Position numbers and translations under genes: made by a program
The notes under the pieces: generated by a model
What the model was told of the DNA's origin: nothing
Databases searched by the model: none
Seen by the model: only the letters and a program-made list of their open reading frames with translations
Assembly: GCA_020436225.1 (NCBI GenBank)
Contig: JAGQYE010000118.1
Coordinates: 1 to 34,842, forward strand
Source of the DNA: Bacteroidota bacterium
GTDB taxonomy: Bacteria > Bacteroidota > Bacteroidia > Chitinophagales > JADIYW01
Length of the DNA stretch: 34,842 nucleotides
Reading direction: 5' to 3'
In this document: in pieces, positions 18,644 through 26,447 of the stretch
How positions within the stretch are numbered: position 1 is the stretch's first letter
How the letters are laid out: each line of letters starts with the position of its first letter

Positions 18644-19871
18644 CTAACTGAAAAATGTATTTGTTGTTTTGATTTAAGGTAAACCAAATCATAAAATAAA
18701 CAGCAAACACAACCGACAGAATTAACACTACATAAAACCAAGTTGTATAGTTGGTATAATACAAGGCATTTAGCGAAAAAACAATCAATGCTAAGCGGAA
18801 ATATTCAGCATATTTTGCCCATTTTTTTTGCTCTAAGATTCCACTACAAATCAAAATAGACAAGAATAGAATGCCATAAAATATGCCGGAAAATAAAAAC
18901 GATAAATTTTCGTAATGGTATAAATAAGCTGCTAAACCACCAATAATAAAGGCAAATTGAACCAATACATAAATATTTAAGTTGATGCTGTTGGCTTTTT
19001 TATCATATTTTTTTTGTTGTTCACTTACTTCAGGAATCGGAATTTGTCCGCCGAATGCTTGCGGTTGCCAACCGGGTTTCGCAAAAATCAACTTTAGCTT
19101 ATTTTTTATAGAATATAATTTTGCTTTCTTAAATAGAGTTGCATAATATTCAACATTAGCCCAAATCGGATTCCAGCTTTTTAAAGGTGTTGTAATGCCA
19201 TAAACAGGTTCTTCTTCTTCTGCTTGAAAAGTGCCAAACAATCTATCCCAAATAATAAACATGCCTCCATGATTTTTGTCGATGTATTTCGGGTTAACGC
19301 CATGATGTACTCGATGATGTGAAGGTGTATTGAAAATAAACTCGAACCAAGCCGGCATTTTGTTGATGGTTTTCGTGTGAATCCAAAATTGATAAAAGGA
19401 GTTTATGCTGGCACAAATTCCTAAAGTCAACACATCAACACCTAAAAATGCAATAGGCAAGAAAAAGATAAATGCCAAAAAACTATGCATCCAAGATTGT
19501 CGCAAGGCTACCGTTAAATTGTATTCTTCACTTTGATGATGCACCACATGTGCGCCCCAAAAAAAGTTGACTTCATGTCCGAAACGATGTGCCCAGTAAA
19601 AACAAAAGTCGAATAAAATAAGCGTTACAATATAAGCTGTAATTCCTTTTAAATGTATTACAGCAAAATGTTGCATCACAAAAACATAAGCACCCAGCAT
19701 TAATCCTGTTGTGAGTAATTTGAATAAAAGATGCCCAACGCCAATATTCAGGTTAGTAATAGCATCGTTTAGGCGATAAAAACTTTGATGTTTTTTTCTA
19801 ACATAAAAATATTCAATCACAATAAAGAGTAGAAAAATAGGAATTGCTATAATAGTGCCGAGTTGTTCCAT
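18630..19871 (-). CDS. Fatty-acid-hydroxylase-superfamily (sterol desaturase-type) membrane enzyme
   Basis: The 413-aa integral membrane protein carries the di-iron histidine clusters of the superfamily: H95-RFG-H99, H108-VV-H111-H112, His165 in FWIHTK, and SHHRVHHG with His185/186 and His189/190. Membrane helices flank these motifs. After about residue 290 there are further hydrophobic helices (VLVQFAFIIGGLAAYLY and three more), so this is longer than the minimal sterol desaturase domain. That two-part plan resembles alkylglycerol monooxygenase (TMEM195/AGMO), so an O-alkyl lipid cleavage or lipid hydroxylation role is reasonable, but the substrate cannot be read from sequence. The start is ATG at 19871. 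Confidence 0.88.
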   Translation of the reverse strand: MEQLGTIIAIPIFLLFIVIEYFYVRKKHQSFYRLNDAITNLNIGVGHLLFKLLTTGLMLGAYVFVMQHFAVIHLKGITAYIVTLILFDFCFYWAHRFGHEVNFFWGAHVVHHQSEEYNLTVALRQSWMHSFLAFIFFLPIAFLGVDVLTLGICASINSFYQFWIHTKTINKMPAWFEFIFNTPSHHRVHHGVNPKYIDKNHGGMFIIWDRLFGTFQAEEEEPVYGITTPLKSWNPIWANVEYYATLFKKAKLYSIKNKLKLIFAKPGWQPQAFGGQIPIPEVSEQQKKYDKKANSINLNIYVLVQFAFIIGGLAAYLYHYENLSFLFSGIFYGILFLSILICSGILEQKKWAKYAEYFRLALIVFSLNALYYTNYTTWFYVVLILSVVFAVYFMIWFTLNQNNKYIFQLEKVK

Positions 19872-19990
19872 AAGATATAATTTATTGTAATTTTATAATT
19901 ATTTATTCTGTAAGTCTTTTAAAGATAACCTTAGTTTACTTGTAAAGCAATGCAGATTGCATATTTTAACAAGACTTTAAAAAAAATAAA

Positions 19991-20920
19991 ATGAGACTTC
20001 TTTCCTATATAAATGAGAAAATAAAACAGTTCATCATCAAGCGTGCATCCAAACATAAATTGGTAGATATTGTACAAGTGCGCACGAAAGAAATCGGACT
20101 GCTATCGGTGCAAACTGAAACAGATTTGCGTATTACAAACTCCATTTTTTTACCCTATACTATTTTGTCTATCCATACAGATTTATTAAATAAAGATGAA
20201 TTGAAAATCGGAAAAATGGTGTACGATAAACCAATAAAAATAAAAGGCAACTCGGAAGTAGTGCTTTCTACTACATCAGAAATTAGTATTATTACTTCGT
20301 TTTTTCAAGCCTTATCCAATCTATTATCGCACCCAATTTGGATTCGTAGTGTGGGCATTGCCATGGTGAAAGTATTATGGTTTACTATCGAATTGCCTGT
20401 AGATGATGTGTTCGAAATTCAGCCATCTAAAATAAAAATTCTAAAAGAAGAAACCGAAGAAGAACGCACTTTGCGATTACAAAAAGAAGCGGAACGTCAA
20501 GAACAAAAACGCATCAAACAAGCAGAAAAAGAAGCACAAAAGCAATTAACCGAAGAAGAAAAGAAAATCAAACAAGCAGAAAAAGAGAAAGCGGCTGAAC
20601 TGAAAGCTATTGAAAAAGCGCAACAGAAAGAAGAAAGAACAGCCCAACGAAATGAACGTCGTTCTGATAGAAAAGAAGCTATTTTAAAACGCCGACATAA
20701 AGAAAATTATATTCCAAAAGATGAACGTGAAAAACAAAAATCAACAGCGATTGACGTACAACAAGAAGAAATTTCTAATCGGCAAGAATCGGAAATAATT
20801 TCAGAAGAAATCAAAAAAGATATTCAAGAAGAAACCATTCAATCTGCATCATCAACTGAAAATATAAATCCGGAATTAGCTAACGATAAAGATGCTTCTG
20901 CGGAAAATATTACAACTTAA
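19991..20920 (+). CDS. Protein with LEA-2-like beta domain and long charged tail
   Basis: I do not recognise a named family with certainty. Residues 1-25 form an amphipathic basic helix (LLSYINEKIKQFIIKRASKH). Residues about 28-145 look like one beta-sandwich with a T-D-L-R-I-T-N-S-I-F-L-P-Y-T-I pattern and paired strands ending WFTIELPVDDVFEI, similar to LEA type 2 (WHy-like) domains. Residues about 150-240 are a highly charged Lys/Glu/Gln/Arg predicted coiled coil (KRIKQAEKEAQKQLTEEEKK), followed by an acidic low-complexity tail. There is no signal peptide. The gene starts 119 bp from the divergent hydroxylase gene and its last 11 bp overlap the convergent gene at 20910. Confidence 0.6.
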   Translation: MRLLSYINEKIKQFIIKRASKHKLVDIVQVRTKEIGLLSVQTETDLRITNSIFLPYTILSIHTDLLNKDELKIGKMVYDKPIKIKGNSEVVLSTTSEISIITSFFQALSNLLSHPIWIRSVGIAMVKVLWFTIELPVDDVFEIQPSKIKILKEETEEERTLRLQKEAERQEQKRIKQAEKEAQKQLTEEEKKIKQAEKEKAAELKAIEKAQQKEERTAQRNERRSDRKEAILKRRHKENYIPKDEREKQKSTAIDVQQEEISNRQESEIISEEIKKDIQEETIQSASSTENINPELANDKDASAENITT

Positions 20921-23339
20921 ATTTTAAATAGTATTTGAAATAATTGCAATTACTTTTTATTTCATTGTAGTATGCAGTTTTACTGTATCTGTCTTTCAAT
21001 TTTTTAAATAAAGGACGATTACTCGAGCTGTACAATGGTTTGTAATTGTCATACGACCAACAATTGGCATAATTACTGTTTTCACATTTATCAAAATATA
21101 AATCCAACTCACATTTTGATGCTTGAAAAACAGCCTTAGCTTTTAATTCCATATCATTAGCTTTGTTTTCAGCAAGCAAGAAATAATCATAAGGCTGTTT
21201 TATTTTGTTGTTGTTAATAGTGCCGGTTCCGCCATTGTAGTTATACGTTGGTTTTAAAACTACCGGACTTTTGCTGTAAGTATATAAATACGACAAATAA
21301 TAATTGCCGGGTTCGTAGTAAAAGAAATTGCGATAATAACCCCAGTTGGAAGTATTGTAATAAAAATTTCCAAGCACAAAATTGGCTTTTGCTGCATTGT
21401 CGCCAGTTCCGTTTGCTAATTTTTTTAATTCTATTAAAGCTTCAACTAATTCTTGTTTGTTCATCGTTTCTTTAATAAAACTGAAATTCTTGTACGTTTT
21501 ATCTGTAAATGCTTGTTGTAAATTTTGGTCGAAATAGGTTTGAATACTACAACTAAAAATGCCGGCGCTTATGTTGCTATAGCCATTGAACGTTCCGTCT
21601 TTTTCTATAATAGATTCTTGACCATTATCATCATAATTGTATTCATGAATTTTTAAGAAAGACAATTTTGAGTCAACTTTTTTATACCAAACCAATGCAC
21701 TAACTAAATCATCTTTTTTGAAATAATAAGTGCCTTTTAAATCGTATAATTCTTGCAAAGGTTGTTTGCTTGTAATGTGTTTTTTAATTAATTGTTGTTC
21801 AAATGCTGATTTGGTTTCCTTCTTAAAAAAATCAATCAAACTATTAATAATATTAATGTTTAAGGAAGAATATAATCCTGAAAAATCATTGTGGCACAAA
21901 AATGCTTGTGCATAATCTTTTTGTAAAATATAATTGTGCGCCAAGATATCATATACAAAGTTCTGTTCGTTTTCATCAATATTTTTTGTGTAATGTTTGA
22001 AGATATTTTCTTCAGCTGTTTTATCAATAGTTTTTAAACTTCCGATATAAGCACAAAACGAAGTTCTTTGTGCTTGAGTCATGATTTGTGTTTCATTAGA
22101 ATTTATTTTATCAGCAATATTTTTTGATTTGATATATTGACCGTTCAATAAATACAAATGCGCCAAATACGCTTGCCAAAAATCTATGCGTTTTACCTTA
22201 TTGCTCTTTACTAAATTTTCAGTAAATAGAATTACTTTTTGCAGAAATAATTTCCCTTTTGCATCCATTAGAGGAAATGTTGTATTGTCATTGTAAGTTG
22301 AAGGAATTTCGAAAGAGTTGTGTTCCATTTGCAACAAGGTTCGGCACGCCATCAACTCTAAATAAGCGCTGTTGGGTGCAATGGCATAAATGTTTTTCAT
22401 TTCCGATAAACCATTGGAAAACTTATTAAATCCACGCAACACATACAAGGCTGCTTTTTCATCGCTCGTTTTACATAAAGCAATAGATTTATCGAAATCC
22501 ATTTGATTAGAGATGCGGAAACTTGCATAACATTGCAGTTTTCTATCTGGAGTATGATGAAAAACACTGGCATAATTGGCACCGGCTTCTGCATATTTCT
22601 TTTGATTAAAAAGTGCGCCGGCTTTTTGTTCCAAGGCATAATAATAAATCAAGTTTTTTAATTTTAACGGCTCTACATAAGTCTTGAAATATCGAATAGC
22701 ATCGTCGTTAAAACCGCCGTAATGCGACAAACGAACCAACTGATAAGCAATGCGCAATTTTATATCAGCATTTTTTGTGTTTGCATATAAGATGTTGCCG
22801 TCTTTTGCGGTTGACATAAATTCAGGTTTTGTCATTTTTTTGCGAATAGAACCATAATACCAACTGTCATCGCTGCTTTCTTCTGATGCAACAGCAAATG
22901 GTTCACATTCTTTTGCAAAAATCAAATATCGTAAAGCTTCCATGCCTTTTTCGGTTAAGTAAATTGATTTACTTAATGTCAAACTTGCGCCTTGTAATGA
23001 TTTTTTAGAAAGTATATTTCTTAATTCTTCCGGCTTAGATTGATATACCAAATAATTCAAATCTTTTACACTTACTTGATTGTCGAAGAATTTTTTCCAT
23101 TCCAAAATATTATAATCTATATCTTCATTCAATTCTGTTTCATTCGTTTCTCCATCAAATCCTGCATCGCCGTAAAAAGATTCATCATACGTTAAAAAAA
23201 ATGGAGTAAGCGTTTTGTCTGAGATTAAATTCTGGTTGAATAAATTATAATAAGATGCATCTTCAGAATACCAAGAACAAGCTGTAGTATTGTTGAATAA
23301 AAAAGCTATAGAAGCAATAAATAATATATATTTTTTCAT
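20910..23339 (-). CDS. Large exported helical-repeat protein, unknown function
   Basis: I use the ATG at 23339 (809 aa); the upstream in-frame extension to 23420 runs into the preceding gene and lacks a signal. The product opens MKKYILFIASIAFLFNNTTA, followed by Cys21; TTAC is a poor lipobox, so it may be a lipoprotein or simply exported. After an acidic, Tyr-rich N-terminal part (CSWYSEDASYYNLF), most of the protein is TPR-like helix (AGALFNQKKYAEAGANYASV; LKGTYYFKKDDLVSALVWYKK). Near the C-terminus is a Tyr/Asn-rich segment (about 690-740). It starts 2 bp after the upstream lipoprotein gene, so the two are almost surely one operon. I recall similar gene pairs in other Bacteroidota, without an assigned function. 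Confidence 0.8.
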   Translation of the reverse strand: MKKYILFIASIAFLFNNTTACSWYSEDASYYNLFNQNLISDKTLTPFFLTYDESFYGDAGFDGETNETELNEDIDYNILEWKKFFDNQVSVKDLNYLVYQSKPEELRNILSKKSLQGASLTLSKSIYLTEKGMEALRYLIFAKECEPFAVASEESSDDSWYYGSIRKKMTKPEFMSTAKDGNILYANTKNADIKLRIAYQLVRLSHYGGFNDDAIRYFKTYVEPLKLKNLIYYYALEQKAGALFNQKKYAEAGANYASVFHHTPDRKLQCYASFRISNQMDFDKSIALCKTSDEKAALYVLRGFNKFSNGLSEMKNIYAIAPNSAYLELMACRTLLQMEHNSFEIPSTYNDNTTFPLMDAKGKLFLQKVILFTENLVKSNKVKRIDFWQAYLAHLYLLNGQYIKSKNIADKINSNETQIMTQAQRTSFCAYIGSLKTIDKTAEENIFKHYTKNIDENEQNFVYDILAHNYILQKDYAQAFLCHNDFSGLYSSLNINIINSLIDFFKKETKSAFEQQLIKKHITSKQPLQELYDLKGTYYFKKDDLVSALVWYKKVDSKLSFLKIHEYNYDDNGQESIIEKDGTFNGYSNISAGIFSCSIQTYFDQNLQQAFTDKTYKNFSFIKETMNKQELVEALIELKKLANGTGDNAAKANFVLGNFYYNTSNWGYYRNFFYYEPGNYYLSYLYTYSKSPVVLKPTYNYNGGTGTINNNKIKQPYDYFLLAENKANDMELKAKAVFQASKCELDLYFDKCENSNYANCWSYDNYKPLYSSSNRPLFKKLKDRYSKTAYYNEIKSNCNYFKYYLKFKL

Positions 23340-23341
23340 GT

Positions 23342-24334
23342 TTAATTGGTTTTTAATTGTTGAACAGAATAGTGAACCAAATTTGATGAATCTAATTGAA
23401 AATATAAGATTTTTTCCCATTTATTTTTCAACTTTTTAGCAATATTTTCTTGAGCAATTTTTAAATCTTGAGCCGAAATACTTTCTGTTTTAATAGTAAA
23501 ATCCTCATAGATATAATTGCCTTTTAAATAATGTGCTTTTTTTACGACATAGAAATTTGGTTTTAACTTTTGATATAATGAAGTGTCTATCAAATCTTCA
23601 TTTCTAATGTTGTTGATTAACCTTTTTTCGCCCACTTGATTTTCTACAATTGCCCAACTATAAATCGGCAAGGCAACATCTAATTTTAAAGGATAAGAGT
23701 CTATATTTTTTATGTAATTCTGAGCTACAGCATTATCTAATATCGAATTTTTATCTTTAAAATCTAATGGATTTGAAGTGGCATAATACATCAAAACACC
23801 TTTGTCTATTGGAGGAATGCCAGTTTGTATTCTATCTCGAATTTGGTGTAATCGTATAGTCGCCGATATTTGCAATGTCTTATTTTGTTGTTTTAATTCA
23901 TTCAAAAAATGAAAATACTTTTCTTTTGTACTTTCTGTCCAATCGCAATCAATTTGTATTTCTTGTAATGTTTTGTCTGAAATATTGGGATATAAAAACG
24001 ATATTTTACGTTGAATATTGGATGCTAATTGCGTTACCTCTTTTTGTGGTAAAACTTTAAAAGTTTCATTCGTAATAAACACCACAGGAATTATTTGTTG
24101 ATACTTGTTTTTTTCGTGAATTTGAATGGTGCCTACCGGAACAGCTTTCCCGTTTTTTATATCGACATCAAAGAAACGAACATACAATTGCTGAACAGCT
24201 AAGCTATCTAAATAATGTTGTTCGAAATCAGAAATCTGAAAATTAGATTCCCAAAAATAGAAGGCAATATTCTTTTTTTGTTGGCATGAGTTAAGCAACA
24301 AACAAACGAAAATCAAAACCCAAATTTTTCTCAT
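23342..24334 (-). CDS. Lipoprotein with possible glycoside-hydrolase-like barrel
   Basis: The 330-aa protein has a clear lipoprotein signal: MRKIWVLIF, then LLLNSC with acylated Cys17. The mature part alternates strands and helices like a TIM barrel: IAFYFWESNF, LYVRFFDVDIKNGKAVPVG, IIPVVFITNE, IQIDCDWTESTKEKYFHFL (126-144), LQISATIRLHQI and VLMYYATSNP. The D-x-D-W motif at 129-132 at the end of a predicted strand would be a natural active-site or ligand position, as in polysaccharide-acting barrels. This resembles barrel lipoproteins of the DUF3142 sort, but I cannot confirm the family. It is the first gene of a two-gene operon with the 809-aa protein. Confidence 0.75.
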   Translation of the reverse strand: MRKIWVLIFVCLLLNSCQQKKNIAFYFWESNFQISDFEQHYLDSLAVQQLYVRFFDVDIKNGKAVPVGTIQIHEKNKYQQIIPVVFITNETFKVLPQKEVTQLASNIQRKISFLYPNISDKTLQEIQIDCDWTESTKEKYFHFLNELKQQNKTLQISATIRLHQIRDRIQTGIPPIDKGVLMYYATSNPLDFKDKNSILDNAVAQNYIKNIDSYPLKLDVALPIYSWAIVENQVGEKRLINNIRNEDLIDTSLYQKLKPNFYVVKKAHYLKGNYIYEDFTIKTESISAQDLKIAQENIAKKLKNKWEKILYFQLDSSNLVHYSVQQLKTN

Positions 24335-24345
24335 AAATGCTTTGT

Positions 24346-24353
24346 CAAATGTA
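24346..24353 (-). promoter_or_regulatory. Putative -7 box for the lipoprotein operon
   Basis: The minus strand reads TACATTTG, an exact TAnnTTTG match, ending 11 nt before the ATG at 24334. The predicted leader is about 8 nt. No good -33 element is seen, and the box lies in a 77-bp divergent spacer. Confidence 0.45.
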
Positions 24354-24377
24354 CTATAAATAGCGCTTGAGTTGCTC

Positions 24378-24407
24378 TTGATAAATGAAATATTCTTAAT
24401 ACCTTTG
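24378..24407 (+). promoter_or_regulatory. Promoter of the kinase-RapZ fusion gene
   Basis: TTG at 24378-24380, exactly 19 bp, then TACCTTTG at 24400-24407, a full match to the Bacteroidota -33/-7 promoter. The G of the -7 box is 4 nt from the ATG at 24412, and an in-frame TAA at 24397-24399 excludes an upstream start. The transcript should be leaderless or nearly so. Confidence 0.65.
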
Positions 24408-24411
24408 GTTT

Positions 24412-25839
24412 ATGCATGAACAAATTTTACGCCAATTATTTGAACAATATTTTAATTCTGCCTGCGATACTATTATACTATTGCCTCAAGCCGGCTCAGA
24501 TAGAATTTATTTTCGATTGAGTAATCAGCAACATGCTGCTGTAGGAACTTTTGGAAAAGACATCAACGAAAACAAGACGTTTATTCATCATACTCAACAT
24601 TTTCAACAGAAACAAATTGCTGTTCCACAAATTTATGCAGTTAGCGATGATAGCCAATATTATATTCAACAAGATTTAGGTGAAACTTCGTTATATAGCA
24701 TCATTCGAAAAGAAGGTATTTCTGAAAATGCTGTACAATATTTAAAAGAAGTATTGCAACAGTTGGCACATCTGCAAATAAAAGGCGCCGAAAATTTTGA
24801 TTTTTCTCAGTGCTATCCAATCCAAGAATTTAATAGAAGTTCGATGTTTTGGGATTTGAATTCGTTTAAATATTATTTTGCCCGAGTGGCACGTGTGCAT
24901 TTCAGCGAAGTGGAATTAAACAAAGATTTTCATACACTAAGCGATTATCTACTCGAAGAAAAAAATACGTATTTTATGTTCCGTGATTGCCAATCGCGAA
25001 ATATTATGATTTATGAAAATCGACCGTATTTCATCGACTATCAAGGTGGACGAAAAGGTGCGTTGCAATACGATGTAGCTTCACTTTTATGGCAAGCAGG
25101 TGCCAGGATTTCTCCGGCACAACGAGCGTCTTTGTTGAATGATTATGTTGAAATTATCTCCAATATAATTTCTATCGACAAACAAGCATTTATCGAACGA
25201 TATTATGGTTTTGTGTTGATACGAATGTTGCAAGTGTTGGGCGCTTATGGTTTCCGTGGCTTGATAGAAAAGCGTTCACATTTTATGGAAAGTATTGTGC
25301 CTGCTTTGGAAAATGTGAGATGGTTTTTAGAAAATATCCAATTGAAAATTGAATTACCTGAATTGACCAATGTACTACAACAATTGCTCGATTCTGATAT
25401 GTTTACTGTTGAGCAATTTGATGGTTCAACTAAACCGTTGATGGTTGAGGTTAATAGTTTTTCTTATAAAAGAGGTATTCCAAAAGATACAACTTCAAAC
25501 GGTGGAGGATTTGTATTTGATTGTAGAGGTTTGCATAATCCGGGAAGATATGAGCCTTATAAAATGCTGACAGGAAAAGATCAAGCAGTGATAGAATTTT
25601 TAGAAACGCAAAGCAAAGTCAAAGAATTTTTAGAAAATATTTACAGAGTTATCGACATCAATATTCAAAATTATTTAAGCAGAGATTTTGAGCATTTGCA
25701 AATTAATTTTGGTTGTACAGGTGGTCAACATCGTAGTGTATATTGTGCAGAACAAACAGCTAAATATATTAAAGAGAAATACAAAGTAAATGTTCAAATC
25801 AAACATATTGAAAGAGAATTACACGGTCAATTTATTTAA
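24412..25839 (+). CDS. Fusion of AmgK-type amino-sugar kinase and RapZ C-terminal domain
   Basis: Residues 1-315 form an aminoglycoside-phosphotransferase-like kinase: a nucleotide-binding lobe (AGSDRIYFRLSN, AVGTFGKDINENKTF), the catalytic loop FRDCQSRNIMI with base Asp192 and Asn197, and metal-binding Asp209 in YFIDYQGGRKGALQYDVASL. The RDxxxRN...DxQ pattern matches AmgK, which phosphorylates MurNAc/GlcNAc at the anomeric carbon, better than drug kinases. Residues about 345-475 are a RapZ C-terminal domain: GGFVFDCRGLHNPGRYEPY, then KMLTGKDQAVIEFLE and the signature GCTGGQHRSVY (434-444). The P-loop half of RapZ is absent, replaced by the kinase. The MurU-like gene lies downstream, beyond a toxin-antitoxin pair. 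Substrate and sensing role are inferred. Confidence 0.88.
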   Translation: MHEQILRQLFEQYFNSACDTIILLPQAGSDRIYFRLSNQQHAAVGTFGKDINENKTFIHHTQHFQQKQIAVPQIYAVSDDSQYYIQQDLGETSLYSIIRKEGISENAVQYLKEVLQQLAHLQIKGAENFDFSQCYPIQEFNRSSMFWDLNSFKYYFARVARVHFSEVELNKDFHTLSDYLLEEKNTYFMFRDCQSRNIMIYENRPYFIDYQGGRKGALQYDVASLLWQAGARISPAQRASLLNDYVEIISNIISIDKQAFIERYYGFVLIRMLQVLGAYGFRGLIEKRSHFMESIVPALENVRWFLENIQLKIELPELTNVLQQLLDSDMFTVEQFDGSTKPLMVEVNSFSYKRGIPKDTTSNGGGFVFDCRGLHNPGRYEPYKMLTGKDQAVIEFLETQSKVKEFLENIYRVIDINIQNYLSRDFEHLQINFGCTGGQHRSVYCAEQTAKYIKEKYKVNVQIKHIERELHGQFI

Positions 25840-25846
25840 TTATTAA

Positions 25847-25877
25847 TTTGATTTAGATAGAATTTTTAATTAATTTG
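25847..25877 (+). promoter_or_regulatory. Putative promoter of the toxin-antitoxin pair
   Basis: TTTG at 25847-25850, a 19-bp spacer and TTAATTTG at 25870-25877, one mismatch from TAnnTTTG. It would start transcription near 25881, about 14 nt before the antitoxin ATG, making the pair independent of the upstream kinase promoter. Confidence 0.5.
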
Positions 25878-25894
25878 TAGATAAATTTAATACC

Positions 25895-26128
25895 ATGAGC
25901 ATAGCGGAATTAAAAAAAGAAGTAAAGAAAAAGATAGACAAAGCCGATGAGCGTGTTTTGCGCATGGTTAATGCACTTTTGCTCGCCGACCAAGAAATTG
26001 ATTGGTATGATGAATTGCCAAATGAAGCCAAAACATCAATAAAACAAGGATTAGATGATTTAAAAAATGAGAGAGTTATTTCTCATAAAACTGCAACGAA
26101 ACGGTACAAAAAATGGCTTACAACGTAA
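25895..26128 (+). CDS. Antitoxin of a ParE/RelE-type toxin-antitoxin pair
   Basis: The 77-aa protein is of the short helical addiction-module type common in Bacteroidota: an N-terminal helix MSIAELKKEVKKKIDKADE, a second helix RVLRMVNALLLAD, and a C-terminal segment IDWYDELPNEAKTSIKQGL ending in a basic tail that would wrap round the toxin. The W-Y-D-E-L-x-x-x-x-K-x-S-I-x-x-G-L pattern is what I recall for this family. Its last 16 bp overlap the toxin gene, as is usual for such pairs. It probably also represses their shared promoter (inferred). Confidence 0.85.
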   Translation: MSIAELKKEVKKKIDKADERVLRMVNALLLADQEIDWYDELPNEAKTSIKQGLDDLKNERVISHKTATKRYKKWLTT

Positions 26129-26415
26129 TTTGGTCAGATGAGGCAATAAAAACTTTTGATTCTAATATTATTTTTTTAGAAAGAGAATGGAATAAAAACG
26201 TAGTAAAAAAATTTGTTGTAAATGTTTTTAATACTATAGAAACTATTCAGTTAAATCCATTATTATACAAACAATTTTATAAGACAAAAAGAATAAGAAG
26301 TGCAATCATTACGAAACAAATTACATTGTTCTATCGAATAAATAAATCTAAAAAAGTTATTGAATTAATTACGTTTTGGAATAACCATAAAGATCCTAAG
26401 AAACTAAAATGGTAA
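26113..26415 (+). CDS. ParE/RelE-family toxin
   Basis: The 100-aa protein has the ParE/RelE fold order: strand YNVIWSDEAIKTFD, a long helix IIFLEREWNKNVVKKFVVNV, then IQLNPLLYKQF, and C-terminal strands RIRSAIITKQITLFYRINK and VIELITFWNNHKDPKKLKW. The N-P-x-x-x-x-x-F then R-x-x-I-x-x-x-x-x-L-F-Y-R-I pattern and the closing N-x-x-D-P-K-K are typical of Bacteroidota members. ParE toxins poison DNA gyrase and RelE toxins cut ribosome-bound mRNA; which applies here cannot be read from the sequence. It starts inside the antitoxin gene at 26113. Confidence 0.88.
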   Translation: MAYNVIWSDEAIKTFDSNIIFLEREWNKNVVKKFVVNVFNTIETIQLNPLLYKQFYKTKRIRSAIITKQITLFYRINKSKKVIELITFWNNHKDPKKLKW

Positions 26416-26447
26416 TACATTATCTTTCATCCGAAATAAATTGATTC

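Noticed and set aside
19946-19965. GCAATGCAGATTGC inverted repeat as an operator
   Set aside because: The stem is only 5 bp with a 4-nt loop, and there are competing pairings; not enough to call a site.
24412-25839. Aminoglycoside resistance gene
   Set aside because: The kinase motifs and the fused RapZ domain, with a MurU-like gene nearby, fit amino-sugar kinase rather than drug phosphotransferase.
25840-26447. Direct repeats flanking the toxin-antitoxin pair as a sign of transposition
   Set aside because: Only short, imperfect matches (TAATACCAT near 25889 and TAATACAT near 26414) were found; in DNA this AT-rich they are expected by chance.
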